A stretch of DNA of 64,000 nt from Segniliparus sp051660745 (GTDB lineage Bacteria > Actinomycetota > Actinomycetes > Mycobacteriales > Mycobacteriaceae). This document shows, piece after piece, positions 1 to 7,161 of the stretch. The stretch is taken from the NCBI RefSeq assembly GCF_051660745.1, contig NZ_JBOFQF010000035.1:119886-183885 (forward strand), written 5' to 3'. Positions within the stretch are counted from its first letter, which is position 1, and each line of letters begins with the position of its first letter. Made by a program: the position numbers and the translations under genes. A model generated the notes under the pieces. It ran no database searches. It was not told where the DNA came from and saw nothing but the letters and a program-made list of their open reading frames with translations.

Positions 1-54
1 GAACGCCAGCGAGGCGTTGTCCAGGCGGAAAACGGCGGCAGCCTCGTCATTCAT
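1..54 (-). CDS. 5' end of an unidentified gene, cut by the window edge
   Basis: Only the first 18 codons are present, reading MNDEAAAVFRLDNASLAF, so the product cannot be named. The start is supported by a -10-like TAAACT at 62-67 lying 7 bases before the ATG, the leaderless arrangement seen repeatedly in this window. It diverges from the VOC gene with a long perfect palindrome between them. That arrangement is typical of a regulator gene controlling itself and its neighbour, so a small repressor is possible, but this is inference from position only. Confidence 0.4.
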   Translation of the reverse strand, partial: MNDEAAAVFRLDNASLAF

Positions 55-96
55 GCGAACCAGTTTAACCAGTTCGACAAGCGGCGAGTTTCACGC

Positions 97-129
97 TATT
101 CTTGAACCGTCTCAGACGGTTCAAGAATA
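97..129. promoter_or_regulatory. 33-bp perfect palindrome, probable operator
   Basis: Two 16-base arms, TATTCTTGAACCGTCT and its exact reverse complement, flank a single central C at position 113. The palindrome ends 9 bases before the VOC start codon and overlaps the space where its promoter and ribosome-binding site lie. Perfect symmetry and the single-base centre fit a dimeric repressor site better than a terminator, because it sits between two divergent start codons. Confidence 0.75.
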
Positions 130-138
130 GGAGGCCTT

Positions 139-687
139 ATGGCTGCGGCAGTCCACCACATCGGCGTGACCGTGCCCGACGTCTTCGCGGCTGTCGACTG
201 GTACTGCGAGGTGTTCGGGCTCCACTGCGCGGTCGAGCCCAGAGCCCTCCTCGCCAGCCCTGCCGAGCGCCCGCCGGGGCTCGACTCCAGGTTCCGCGAG
301 GGACGGATCTCTTGCCTCTTGTCCGGGAACGGGGTCGGCCTCGAACTGTTCCAGTTCGTCGACCCGCCGACCCTGCCCGATGACCACGCGGTCCCGTACG
401 ACCGCCGGGGGCCGTGGCACATCTGCTTCACGCACCCCGATGTCGAGACACTGACCGCAATAGTGGTCGAAAAAGGAGGACGGCTGCTCACGCCGCCAAG
501 AAGGCTGTTCCCCCACCGTCCGCACGTCCTGTCCTACGTCGCCGACCCATGGGGCACGACGATCGAGCTGATGAGCCATGCCCCGGTGGAGGTCTTCGCG
601 CAATGGCCCTCCGACGGAGCCTTCCCCTTGGCCTGCCCGCCGCAACACCGCCGCGCCGCAACACCGCACGAAGGAGCATCCTCATGA
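139..687 (+). CDS. VOC (glyoxalase/bleomycin-resistance fold) family protein
   Basis: A 182-residue protein with the vicinal-oxygen-chelate pattern: an N-terminal VHHIGVTVPDV strand whose His is a likely metal ligand, a central HICFTHPDVE segment, and a C-terminal TTIELMSH segment that normally supplies the metal-binding Glu. These proteins bind a divalent metal and act on small organic substrates (lyases, isomerases, dioxygenases); the substrate is not readable here. The start follows a clear GGAGG ribosome site. Its stop overlaps the next start as ATGA, so it is co-translated with the NAD-binding dehydrogenase. The large palindrome just upstream suggests induction by a small molecule. Confidence 0.85.
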   Translation: MAAAVHHIGVTVPDVFAAVDWYCEVFGLHCAVEPRALLASPAERPPGLDSRFREGRISCLLSGNGVGLELFQFVDPPTLPDDHAVPYDRRGPWHICFTHPDVETLTAIVVEKGGRLLTPPRRLFPHRPHVLSYVADPWGTTIELMSHAPVEVFAQWPSDGAFPLACPPQHRRAATPHEGASS

Positions 688-1568
688 CGCACACCGGCCA
701 ATCCGTCGCCGTCGTCGGCCTCGGAGCCATGGGCTCGGCAATGGCCCGCAATCTCCTGGCGGCGGGCCACGACGTCGCGGTGTGGAACCGTTCGCCCACG
801 CCGGTCGAACAGCTCGTCGCACAGGGAGCCCGCGCCGCCTTGTCCGCGTCCGACGCGTTCGAGTCGGGCGTGGTTCTCTCCGCGTTGTCCGACGACGACG
901 CCGTCGCTGAGACATTCCTGCACCCGCGCGCGCTGGCGGCAAGCCGGAACGCGTTGCACGTCAACCTCGCCACCGTGAGCCCGGCCCTCGCCGCCCTCGC
1001 GGCCGACGCGCACGCCGAGCATGGCTGCGGCTACGTCTCGGCCCCGGTCTTCGGGTCCGTCGCCGTCGCCTCGGCAGGCCAACTGCAAGTGCTCGCAGCC
1101 GGACCGAGCGCGCACATCGACCAGGCGCAACCGTTCCTCGACGTGATCGGGGCCCGCACCTGGCGGCTCGGAGACTCGCCGCATCAGGCGAGCGTCGTCA
1201 AAATCCTCGGCAACTTCCTCATCGCCTCCGCGATTCAAGCGCTCAGCGAGGCCGTCAGCATGGGCGAGCGATCCGACGTGCCCGCGGACCTGCTTGTGGA
1301 GATCTTGGCCGGGACCATCTTCCCCGGCAGGGTGTACAGCGGATACGGCTCGCTCATCGCGGACCGGTCGTACCGGCCCGCCGGGTTCACGACCGCGCTC
1401 GGGCGCAAAGACATCGGGCTCGCGCTCGACCTCGCCGCCACGGCAGGCCTTCGCCTGCCGTTCGGCGAGGTGCTGCGGTCGGTCTACGACGACGCGCTGT
1501 CCGAGGGGCTCGCCGACTGGGACTGGTCCTCGGTCGCCGAGCTGCAGCGCAACCGTCACGCGGGCTGA
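684..1568 (+). CDS. NAD(P)-binding beta-hydroxyacid dehydrogenase / imine-reductase-like protein
   Basis: A 294-residue protein. The N-terminal Rossmann fold carries GLGAMGSAMARNL, the signature of 3-hydroxyisobutyrate and 6-phosphogluconate dehydrogenase relatives. A conserved lysine lies in VVKILGNF at the start of the helical C-terminal domain, where the family has its catalytic Lys and nearby Asn. Such enzymes oxidise beta-hydroxy acids or reduce imines or semialdehydes with NAD(P)H. The start ATG at 684 sits 8 bases after GAAGGAG and overlaps the VOC stop by four bases, giving a two-gene operon behind the palindromic operator. A joint role in breaking down one small substrate is inferred. 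Confidence 0.85.
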   Translation: MTHTGQSVAVVGLGAMGSAMARNLLAAGHDVAVWNRSPTPVEQLVAQGARAALSASDAFESGVVLSALSDDDAVAETFLHPRALAASRNALHVNLATVSPALAALAADAHAEHGCGYVSAPVFGSVAVASAGQLQVLAAGPSAHIDQAQPFLDVIGARTWRLGDSPHQASVVKILGNFLIASAIQALSEAVSMGERSDVPADLLVEILAGTIFPGRVYSGYGSLIADRSYRPAGFTTALGRKDIGLALDLAATAGLRLPFGEVLRSVYDDALSEGLADWDWSSVAELQRNRHAG

Positions 1569-1712
1569 GCAGCCCGCACGCCGCCTCAGCCTCGGGGAGC
1601 CCCGCGTGGATGCATCGCAAGGCGGCAGGCCGTGCAGTGCACAAGAGCGGAGGCCACGGAGCAGGTGCATAAGCGGCCGACAACGCAGCGAGGCGCCGCG
1701 CGGACCCCGAGG

Positions 1713-3389
1713 TCAGCCTCGGGTGAGCTTGCGGTGGGTAACAGAGTGCGGGCGGGCCGCATCGGCGCCGAGGCGATCGATCTTGTTCGCCTCGTAGCCT
1801 TGGAAGTTGCCCTCGAACCAGAACCAGTCCGCCGAGTTGTCGTCGTTGCCCTCCCACGCGAGGATGTGCGTGCAGGTGCGGTCGAGGAACCAGCGGTCGT
1901 GGGAGATCACCACGGCGCAGCCCGGGAACTTGTCGAGCGCGTTCTCCAGCGAGGACAGCGTCTCGACGTCGAGGTCGTTGGTCGGCTCGTCGAGCAGGAT
2001 CAAGTTCCCGCCCTGCTTGAGGGTGAGCGCGAGGTTGAGCCGGTTGCGCTCGCCGCCGGAGAGCACGCCCGCAGGCTTCTGCTGGTCCGGCCCTTTGAAC
2101 CCGAACGCGGAGACATACGCGCGGGACGGGATCTCGGTCTGCCCGACCTGGATGTAGTCGAGGCCCTCGGAGACGACCTGCCAGACCGTCTTCGCCGGGT
2201 CGATCCCGGCGCGGTTCTGGTCGACGTAGCTGAGCTTGACGGTCTCGCCGATCTTCACCGTGCCGGAGTCCGCCGACTCGAAGCCGACGATGGTCTTGAA
2301 CAGCGTGGACTTGCCGACGCCGTTCGGGCCGATGACGCCGACGATGCCGTTGCGCGGCAACGTGAACGAGAGGTCCTTGATGAGCAGCCGGTCGCCGAAG
2401 CCCTTGTCCAGGTGGTCGACCTCGACCACAACGTTGCCGAGGCGCGGGCCTGCCGGGATCTGGATCTCTTCGAAATCGAGCTTGCGGGTCTTCTCCGCCT
2501 CGGCGGCCATCTCCTCGTAGCGGGTGAGCCTGGCCTTGTTCTTGGCCTGGCGGGCCTTGGCCCCCGAGCGCACCCAGGCCAGCTCTTCCTGCAGGCGCTT
2601 TTGCAGCTTCTGGTCCTTCTTGCCCTGGACTTCGAGACGCTCGGACTTCTTCTCCAGGTACGTGGAGTAGTTGCCCTCGTACGGGTACGCGCGGCCCCGG
2701 TCGAGCTCGAGGATCCACTGGGCGACGTTGTCGAGGAAGTACCGGTCGTGGGTGACGGCGAGGACTGCGCCGGGGTAGCTCGCGAGGAACTGCTCCAGCC
2801 ACAGGACGCTCTCGGCGTCGAGGTGGTTGGTCGGCTCGTCGAGGAGCAGGAGGTCGGGCTTGGAGAGCAGGAGCTTGCAGAGCGCGACGCGGCGGCGCTC
2901 GCCGCCGGAGAGGTGCGTGACCGGCTCGTCCGCAGGCGGACAGCGCAACGCGTCCATGGCCTGCTCGAGCTGCGAGTCGAGGTCCCACGCGTCGGCGTGG
3001 TCGAGCTCCTCCTGGAGCCTGCCCATCTCCTCCATGAGCTCGTCGGAGTACTCCGTGGCCATGAGCTCGGCGACCTCGTTGAAGCGGTCGAGCTTCACCT
3101 TGATCTCGCCGAGGCCCGCCTCGACGTTCTGCCGGACGGTCTTCTCCTCGTCGAGCTGCGGCTCCTGCATGAGGATGCCGACAGTCGCCTCGGGAGCGAG
3201 GAGGGCGTCGCCGTTCCCCGGCTGGTCCAGGCCCGCCATGATCTTCAGGACGCTGGACTTGCCAGCGCCGTTGGGGCCGACCACGCCGATCTTCGCCCCC
3301 GGAAGGAAGGCAAGGGTCACGTTGTCGAGGATGACCTTGTCGCCGTGTGCTTTGCGCACATTGCGCATGGTGTAGATGTAATCCGCCAC
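1713..3389 (-). CDS. ettA: Energy-dependent translational throttle protein EttA (ABC-F ATPase)
   Basis: A 558-residue soluble ABC-F protein with two nucleotide-binding domains. Walker A motifs GPNGAGKSS and GPNGVGKST, signature motifs LSGGERRR and LSGGERNR, and Walker B motifs LLLLDEPTNHLD and LILLDEPTNDLD are all intact. There is no membrane domain, as expected for a ribosome-binding factor. EttA sits in the ribosomal E site and gates the first elongation steps according to the ATP/ADP ratio. Length and motif order match the family. It starts at GTG with a TAAGAT -10 element 6 bases upstream, so the mRNA is probably leaderless. Confidence 0.95.
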   Translation of the reverse strand: MADYIYTMRNVRKAHGDKVILDNVTLAFLPGAKIGVVGPNGAGKSSVLKIMAGLDQPGNGDALLAPEATVGILMQEPQLDEEKTVRQNVEAGLGEIKVKLDRFNEVAELMATEYSDELMEEMGRLQEELDHADAWDLDSQLEQAMDALRCPPADEPVTHLSGGERRRVALCKLLLSKPDLLLLDEPTNHLDAESVLWLEQFLASYPGAVLAVTHDRYFLDNVAQWILELDRGRAYPYEGNYSTYLEKKSERLEVQGKKDQKLQKRLQEELAWVRSGAKARQAKNKARLTRYEEMAAEAEKTRKLDFEEIQIPAGPRLGNVVVEVDHLDKGFGDRLLIKDLSFTLPRNGIVGVIGPNGVGKSTLFKTIVGFESADSGTVKIGETVKLSYVDQNRAGIDPAKTVWQVVSEGLDYIQVGQTEIPSRAYVSAFGFKGPDQQKPAGVLSGGERNRLNLALTLKQGGNLILLDEPTNDLDVETLSSLENALDKFPGCAVVISHDRWFLDRTCTHILAWEGNDDNSADWFWFEGNFQGYEANKIDRLGADAARPHSVTHRKLTRG

Positions 3390-3395
3390 CGGGCT

Positions 3396-3401
3396 ATCTT
3401 A
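3396..3401 (-). promoter_or_regulatory. -10 element of the leaderless ettA promoter
   Basis: TAAGAT on the minus strand lies exactly 6 bases before the GTG start, placing transcription start at or next to the first base of the codon. There is no Shine-Dalgarno sequence between them. Confidence 0.6.
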
Positions 3402-3509
3402 GGCCAACAACAGCCCTGCCCGTCACAACGGACGCCGACAGCGCTTGTCGGGGCGCCTCCGCCCGCCCGCAGGCGGGCAGAGGCATAACGCCGAATCCCG
3501 CGCGCCCGC

Positions 3510-3977
3510 TCATAGTTCTTTTCGGAAATGGAAAGATGTGATGGAGTAGCCGTGCTTGAAGTACTGCCGGTGCGCTGTCGCGCGCGTCGGCAATGTCCCC
3601 GAGTCGAGCTCCACCCCGGCGAAGCCGAGGCGTTGCGCCTCTTCGTCCACCCACGCGAGCAGCCGCGCCGCGTAGCCCTTCCCCCGGTGCTCGGGGAGGG
3701 TGGAGAGGTCGTCGATGTAGATATGCCCGCCGGACACCAGGTTGTGGTTGAGCCGGAAGCCCGCCACCGCCGCAGCCTGCTCGGACTTGTCCGGGCCGAG
3801 CCCGCCGTCCAAGAAGAGGCCCGCCAGGCGGTAGCCGAGCGGCCGCTGCAATTCGTCCACCTGGCTCGCGAACGCCTCGGGCGAAGGGAGGTGCGGGCGC
3901 AGCTCCCGCATCGCCAGCCACACCCGGCCCGACTCGCCCCGGCCGATCTCCTCGATCATCGCAGTCCCTTCGGTCAC
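3510..3977 (-). CDS. GNAT-family N-acetyltransferase
   Basis: A 155-residue single-domain acetyltransferase. The acetyl-CoA pyrophosphate-binding motif shows as LPEHRGKGYAARLL (the R-G-x-G-x-A signature), preceded by the HIYIDDLSTL strand and followed by a C-terminal strand and FKHGYSIT. It transfers an acetyl group from acetyl-CoA to an amine that cannot be predicted. I chose the GTG at 3977 because a TAGGCT -10 lies 7 bases upstream; an in-frame ATG at 3959 is the alternative. It stands alone between ettA (upstream, same strand) and the divergent luciferase-like oxidoreductase. Confidence 0.85.
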   Translation of the reverse strand: MTEGTAMIEEIGRGESGRVWLAMRELRPHLPSPEAFASQVDELQRPLGYRLAGLFLDGGLGPDKSEQAAAVAGFRLNHNLVSGGHIYIDDLSTLPEHRGKGYAARLLAWVDEEAQRLGFAGVELDSGTLPTRATAHRQYFKHGYSITSFHFRKEL

Positions 3978-3984
3978 CGGGCCA

Positions 3985-3990
3985 AGCCTA
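3985..3990 (-). promoter_or_regulatory. -10 element before the GNAT gene
   Basis: TAGGCT on the minus strand, 7 bases before the GTG at 3977, suggests a leaderless transcript and favours that start over the ATG at 3959. Confidence 0.45.
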
Positions 3991-4150
3991 GCCGTCCGGC
4001 GGAAGCCCCCTCCGTGCCGCATCAGCCCTCAGAGAGACCCCACCTGGTCTATGCCATACGACATATGATACATATTTATTGCTCTGTATCACATGATCGG
4101 AGCCGCCGCCCTCTGGCAGGCGGAACCCCCTCCTCCCGGAAGGACGGACC

Positions 4151-5170
4151 GTGAAACTCGGTTTGAAGCTTTGGTACTCCCCACTGATGCAGTACGCCGA
4201 CCTGGTGCAGGAGGCCGAACACCTCGGCTACGACTCGGTGTGGACGGGCGAGACCTGGGGCCAGGACGCCCTGGCCTCGCTGGCCTGGGCGGGATCGCGC
4301 ACCTCCCGGATCAAACTCGGCACCAATATCGCCCAGCTCGCCGCACGCACCCCGACGGCGGCCGCGATGACGGCGATGACCCTCGACCACCTCAGCGGCG
4401 GACGGTTCATCCTCGGCCTCGGAGCCTCGGGGCCCCAGGTGGTCGAAGGCTGGTTCGGGCAGCCGTACCCCAAGCCGCTGGCCCGCACCCGCGAGTATGT
4501 CGAGATCATCCGCAAGGTGCTGCGGCGGGACGCCCCAGTGACCTATCAGGGCGAGTTCTACACGCTGCCCTACGACGGCGGGGCCCGGCTCGGCAAACCG
4601 CTCAAAACCATCATCCACCCGCTTCGGGAGGACTTGCCGGTCTACCTCGCGGCGATCGGCCCGAAGAACCTGGAGCTCGCGGGCGAGATCGCCGACGGAT
4701 TGCTGCCGATCTTCTACTCGCCGAAGACAGACGGCTACTTCCGCGAGGCCCTCGGCCGAGGGTTCGCCAAGCCGGGGGCGCGGCGCTCCGCCGCCGACTT
4801 CGAGATCGCCGCAGCCGTGCCGGTCGTCGTCGACGACGACCTCGAGGCCGCGTACGACAAGCTCCGCCCGATGCTCGCCCTCTACATCGGCGGCATGGGC
4901 GCGAAAGGCGCGAACTTCTACTTCGACAACTTCGTCCGCCTCGGCTACGAGGCCGAGGCCACCGTCATCCAAGACCTCTACCTCGCGGGCAAGAAGGCCG
5001 AAGCCACCGCTGCCGTGCCCGTGGAGCTCATCGAAGACGTGGCGCTCGTCGGCCCCAAAGCGAAGATCAAAGACGACCTGCAGAAGTGGCGGGAGACCCT
5101 CGTGACGACCCTGGTCGTCGACGGGGACGCCGAACAGCTCCGCGCGATCGCAGAGGTCGTCCTCGACTAG
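4151..5170 (+). CDS. LLM-class F420-dependent oxidoreductase
   Basis: A 339-residue luciferase-like TIM-barrel protein. It begins VKLGLKLWYSP, contains YDSVWTGETWGQD and RIKLGTNI, and has the family block LDHLSGGRFILGLGASGPQV followed by GWFGQPYPKP. Mycobacterial members use reduced coenzyme F420 as hydride donor or acceptor for alcohols or conjugated substrates; some use FMNH2, and the sequence alone does not decide. The GTG start follows an AAGGA ribosome site. It is monocistronic; the A+T-rich stretch at 4045-4095 probably holds its promoter. Confidence 0.85.
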   Translation: MKLGLKLWYSPLMQYADLVQEAEHLGYDSVWTGETWGQDALASLAWAGSRTSRIKLGTNIAQLAARTPTAAAMTAMTLDHLSGGRFILGLGASGPQVVEGWFGQPYPKPLARTREYVEIIRKVLRRDAPVTYQGEFYTLPYDGGARLGKPLKTIIHPLREDLPVYLAAIGPKNLELAGEIADGLLPIFYSPKTDGYFREALGRGFAKPGARRSAADFEIAAAVPVVVDDDLEAAYDKLRPMLALYIGGMGAKGANFYFDNFVRLGYEAEATVIQDLYLAGKKAEATAAVPVELIEDVALVGPKAKIKDDLQKWRETLVTTLVVDGDAEQLRAIAEVVLD

Positions 5171-5326
5171 CTCCGCCCGCCCTCGCGAACCCGAGCTGGC
5201 ATTCGCGGACAACCGCCAGGCTGCTACCCTTCAAGCCAGAACGACGTGGGGTTTCTCGTCGCGGGTCGATGTGGGGCTTTTGGCGCGGCTTCGTGGCACG
5301 CCCCAAGAGGGAAGGGTGGCGACGGA

Positions 5327-5803
5327 ATGGGGCCTCGAACAGATCCCGAAACACGCGAGCGGGCCGCGCGGCAAGTGGCCATGGGCGAGCAGCCCGCCGC
5401 CGAGCTCGCCCGCCAGCTCGGCGTCCGGTCCTCGACCGTCTGGTACTGGGCGCGGCGGTACGCGGCCGAGCACGGCCTGCCCCCGCCCGCATCGCAACGC
5501 GGCCCGCAGCGAAGACGCTCGCTCGCAGACGAGCTCCTCGCGGGGGCGACCACGCAGGAAGAGCTTGTCGAGCGGCTGAAAGCGCACCGCAACGCGGCGC
5601 GGGAGCGCGCGAGCTCCGCCAAGCGCGCCCAGCCGCAGGCGGGGAAGCGCGCCAGGGTCCCGTACGAGGAGCAGCAGTCGGCCATCAAGCAGTACCTGCA
5701 GCGCAAAGCGAGCGCTCGCGAGCTCGCGGCGCAGCACGGCGTGAGCATCACGACGATCCACTACTGGGTCCGGGGGTACCGGACCGAGCGCGGGATCTTC
5801 TGA
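5327..5803 (+). CDS. Small protein with two transposase-type helix-turn-helix units
   Basis: A 158-residue protein built of two similar DNA-binding units separated by a basic, Ala/Arg-rich linker: one near residues 20-42 (AAELARQLGVRSSTVWYWAR) and one at the end (ARELAAQHGVSITTIHYWVR). Both resemble the IS3/Mor-type HTH found at the N-terminus of transposases, but there is no catalytic domain, so it is more likely a nucleoid or regulatory protein or a domesticated transposase fragment. I chose the ATG at 5327 for its GAAGGG ribosome site; upstream in-frame ATGs lack one. Its stop and the convergent ACP stop lie together in the palindrome TGACCGGTCA. Confidence 0.6.
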   Translation: MGPRTDPETRERAARQVAMGEQPAAELARQLGVRSSTVWYWARRYAAEHGLPPPASQRGPQRRRSLADELLAGATTQEELVERLKAHRNAARERASSAKRAQPQAGKRARVPYEEQQSAIKQYLQRKASARELAAQHGVSITTIHYWVRGYRTERGIF

Positions 5804-5807
5804 CCGG

Positions 5808-6059
5808 TCACGCGCGCCGGGCCGCCAGATCGGCGACCAGGGCCGCGAGCTCCCCCGCTGTCGCCAAGCCGGAGACATCCTCCTCGCCGATCGGCGGCAA
5901 GCCGAATTCCAGCTCGAGCTCCACGATGAGTTCGACGACTCGCACCGAGTGGTAGCCGAGGTCGTCGACGAGGCGGTCGCCGGGCCCGACCACGCGGCCG
6001 GGCTCGGGGGCGAGTTTGCCGATGACTTCGAGCACTCGCGCAGTCACATCGTCAGTCAT
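5808..6059 (-). CDS. Acyl carrier protein
   Basis: An 83-residue acidic four-helix carrier. The phosphopantetheine attachment serine is Ser38 in LGYHSVRVVEL, where the usual D-S-L is replaced by H-S-V; such variants occur in dedicated secondary-metabolism carriers. It lies 12 bases downstream of the type III polyketide synthase and is probably the last gene of the FAAL-PKS-ACP operon. The inferred job is to accept the acyl chain that the ligase activates and hand it to the synthase as starter unit. It is too divergent to be the housekeeping fatty-acid AcpM. Confidence 0.85.
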   Translation of the reverse strand: MTDDVTARVLEVIGKLAPEPGRVVGPGDRLVDDLGYHSVRVVELIVELELEFGLPPIGEEDVSGLATAGELAALVADLAARRA

Positions 6060-6071
6060 GCGCCCGCCTTC

Positions 6072-7127
6072 CTACGCTGCCCGGAAGAGCATGGTCTCGG
6101 CGGTGAGCCCTGGGCCGAACGCCAGCGCGCAGCCGCTCGCCCCGGAGAGCGCCTTGCTCTCGTTCTGGCGCAGGATCTCGGCGAAGACGAACAGGATCGT
6201 CGCCGAAGCCATGTTGCCGTAGTTGTTGAGGACGTGGCGCGATACCGCGAGCTCCTGCGGGGAGAGCTCGACGGCCTCGCCGACAGCGTCGAGGATCGAG
6301 CGTCCGCCGGGATGGATGGCCCACAGGTCGATCGAGCTTTTCTCCGCCCCGTTCAAGATCAGCTTCATCGCCGCCTCGTCGCGCAGCGTCTTGCCCAACG
6401 CCCCAGGGACCTTGCCGGAGAGGAACATCTCGACGCTGGACGCGCCGATCTTCAAGGTCATCAGGTCTTTGGTGTCCGGTATCACGAGCGCCTTGAACGA
6501 GTCCATCGCGATACCGGTCTCCTCGGCGGTGACCAGCGCCGCCGCGCAGCCGTCGCTGAAGATCAGGAACGACAGCATGGTCTCCAACGACTGCGAGCCG
6601 AGCAGATGCAGCGAGCAGAGCTCCAGCGCGACGACCAGCACCTTCGCCCGAGGCTCCGAGCGGACGATGTGGTGGGCGAGCTTGAGCCCGTTGACCCCGG
6701 AGAAGCAGCCCATGAAGGCGATGTTCGTCCGCTCCACCGAGGACGGCACCCCGCATTTGTCGATGATCGCGAAGTCGAGCCCCGGCGTGAAGAACCCGGT
6801 GCAGGTGACGATGACGAGATGGGTGATCTCCTCCGGGGCCTCGAGGCCGAGCTGGTTCACCGCCGCGACCGCGAGCGGCGGGGCGGATTGCTCGAACGCG
6901 CGCATGCGGTCGTGGATGCTCACCGCGTTCGGGTCGCCGCCGTAGAACTCGTCGATGCCGGACATATTGGCCCACCGATGGCTGATGTGGGAGCGTTCGA
7001 CCATCCGCCGGAAGACGAGCTGCGCCTTCGGGTCCTCGAACTGGGCTGTCGCGTAGTCCACGAACTCGTGGTGGACGTCGTGCTCGGGCACGGTGGTCGC
7101 GATCTTGTTGATGTGCGCCGTTGTCAT
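6072..7127 (-). CDS. Type III polyketide synthase (chalcone/stilbene synthase family)
   Basis: A 351-residue ketosynthase homodimer subunit. The catalytic triad is visible: Cys near residue 141 in FMGCFSGVNGL, His near 271 in WAIHPGGR, Asn near 304 in LNNYGNMAS. Type III enzymes load an acyl starter, extend it with malonyl-CoA units and cyclise the product, giving alkylresorcinols, alkylpyrones or acylphloroglucinols. Mycobacterial relatives prefer long fatty-acyl starters. A ribosome site AGGAAGAG precedes the ATG. It sits between the ligase (34 bases upstream) and the ACP (12 bases downstream), so a ligase-supplied fatty-acyl-ACP starter is likely. The ring type formed cannot be read from sequence. 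Confidence 0.9.
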   Translation of the reverse strand: MTTAHINKIATTVPEHDVHHEFVDYATAQFEDPKAQLVFRRMVERSHISHRWANMSGIDEFYGGDPNAVSIHDRMRAFEQSAPPLAVAAVNQLGLEAPEEITHLVIVTCTGFFTPGLDFAIIDKCGVPSSVERTNIAFMGCFSGVNGLKLAHHIVRSEPRAKVLVVALELCSLHLLGSQSLETMLSFLIFSDGCAAALVTAEETGIAMDSFKALVIPDTKDLMTLKIGASSVEMFLSGKVPGALGKTLRDEAAMKLILNGAEKSSIDLWAIHPGGRSILDAVGEAVELSPQELAVSRHVLNNYGNMASATILFVFAEILRQNESKALSGASGCALAFGPGLTAETMLFRAA

Positions 7128-7161
7128 CGTCGTTCTCTTCCTGTCGTTCGGTCTGTTCTTG

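Noticed and set aside
1632..3488. A 618-codon open frame opposite ettA
   Set aside because: Antisense shadow of a certain gene; Val/Glu/Arg-rich composition typical of high-G+C reverse frames and no ribosome site.
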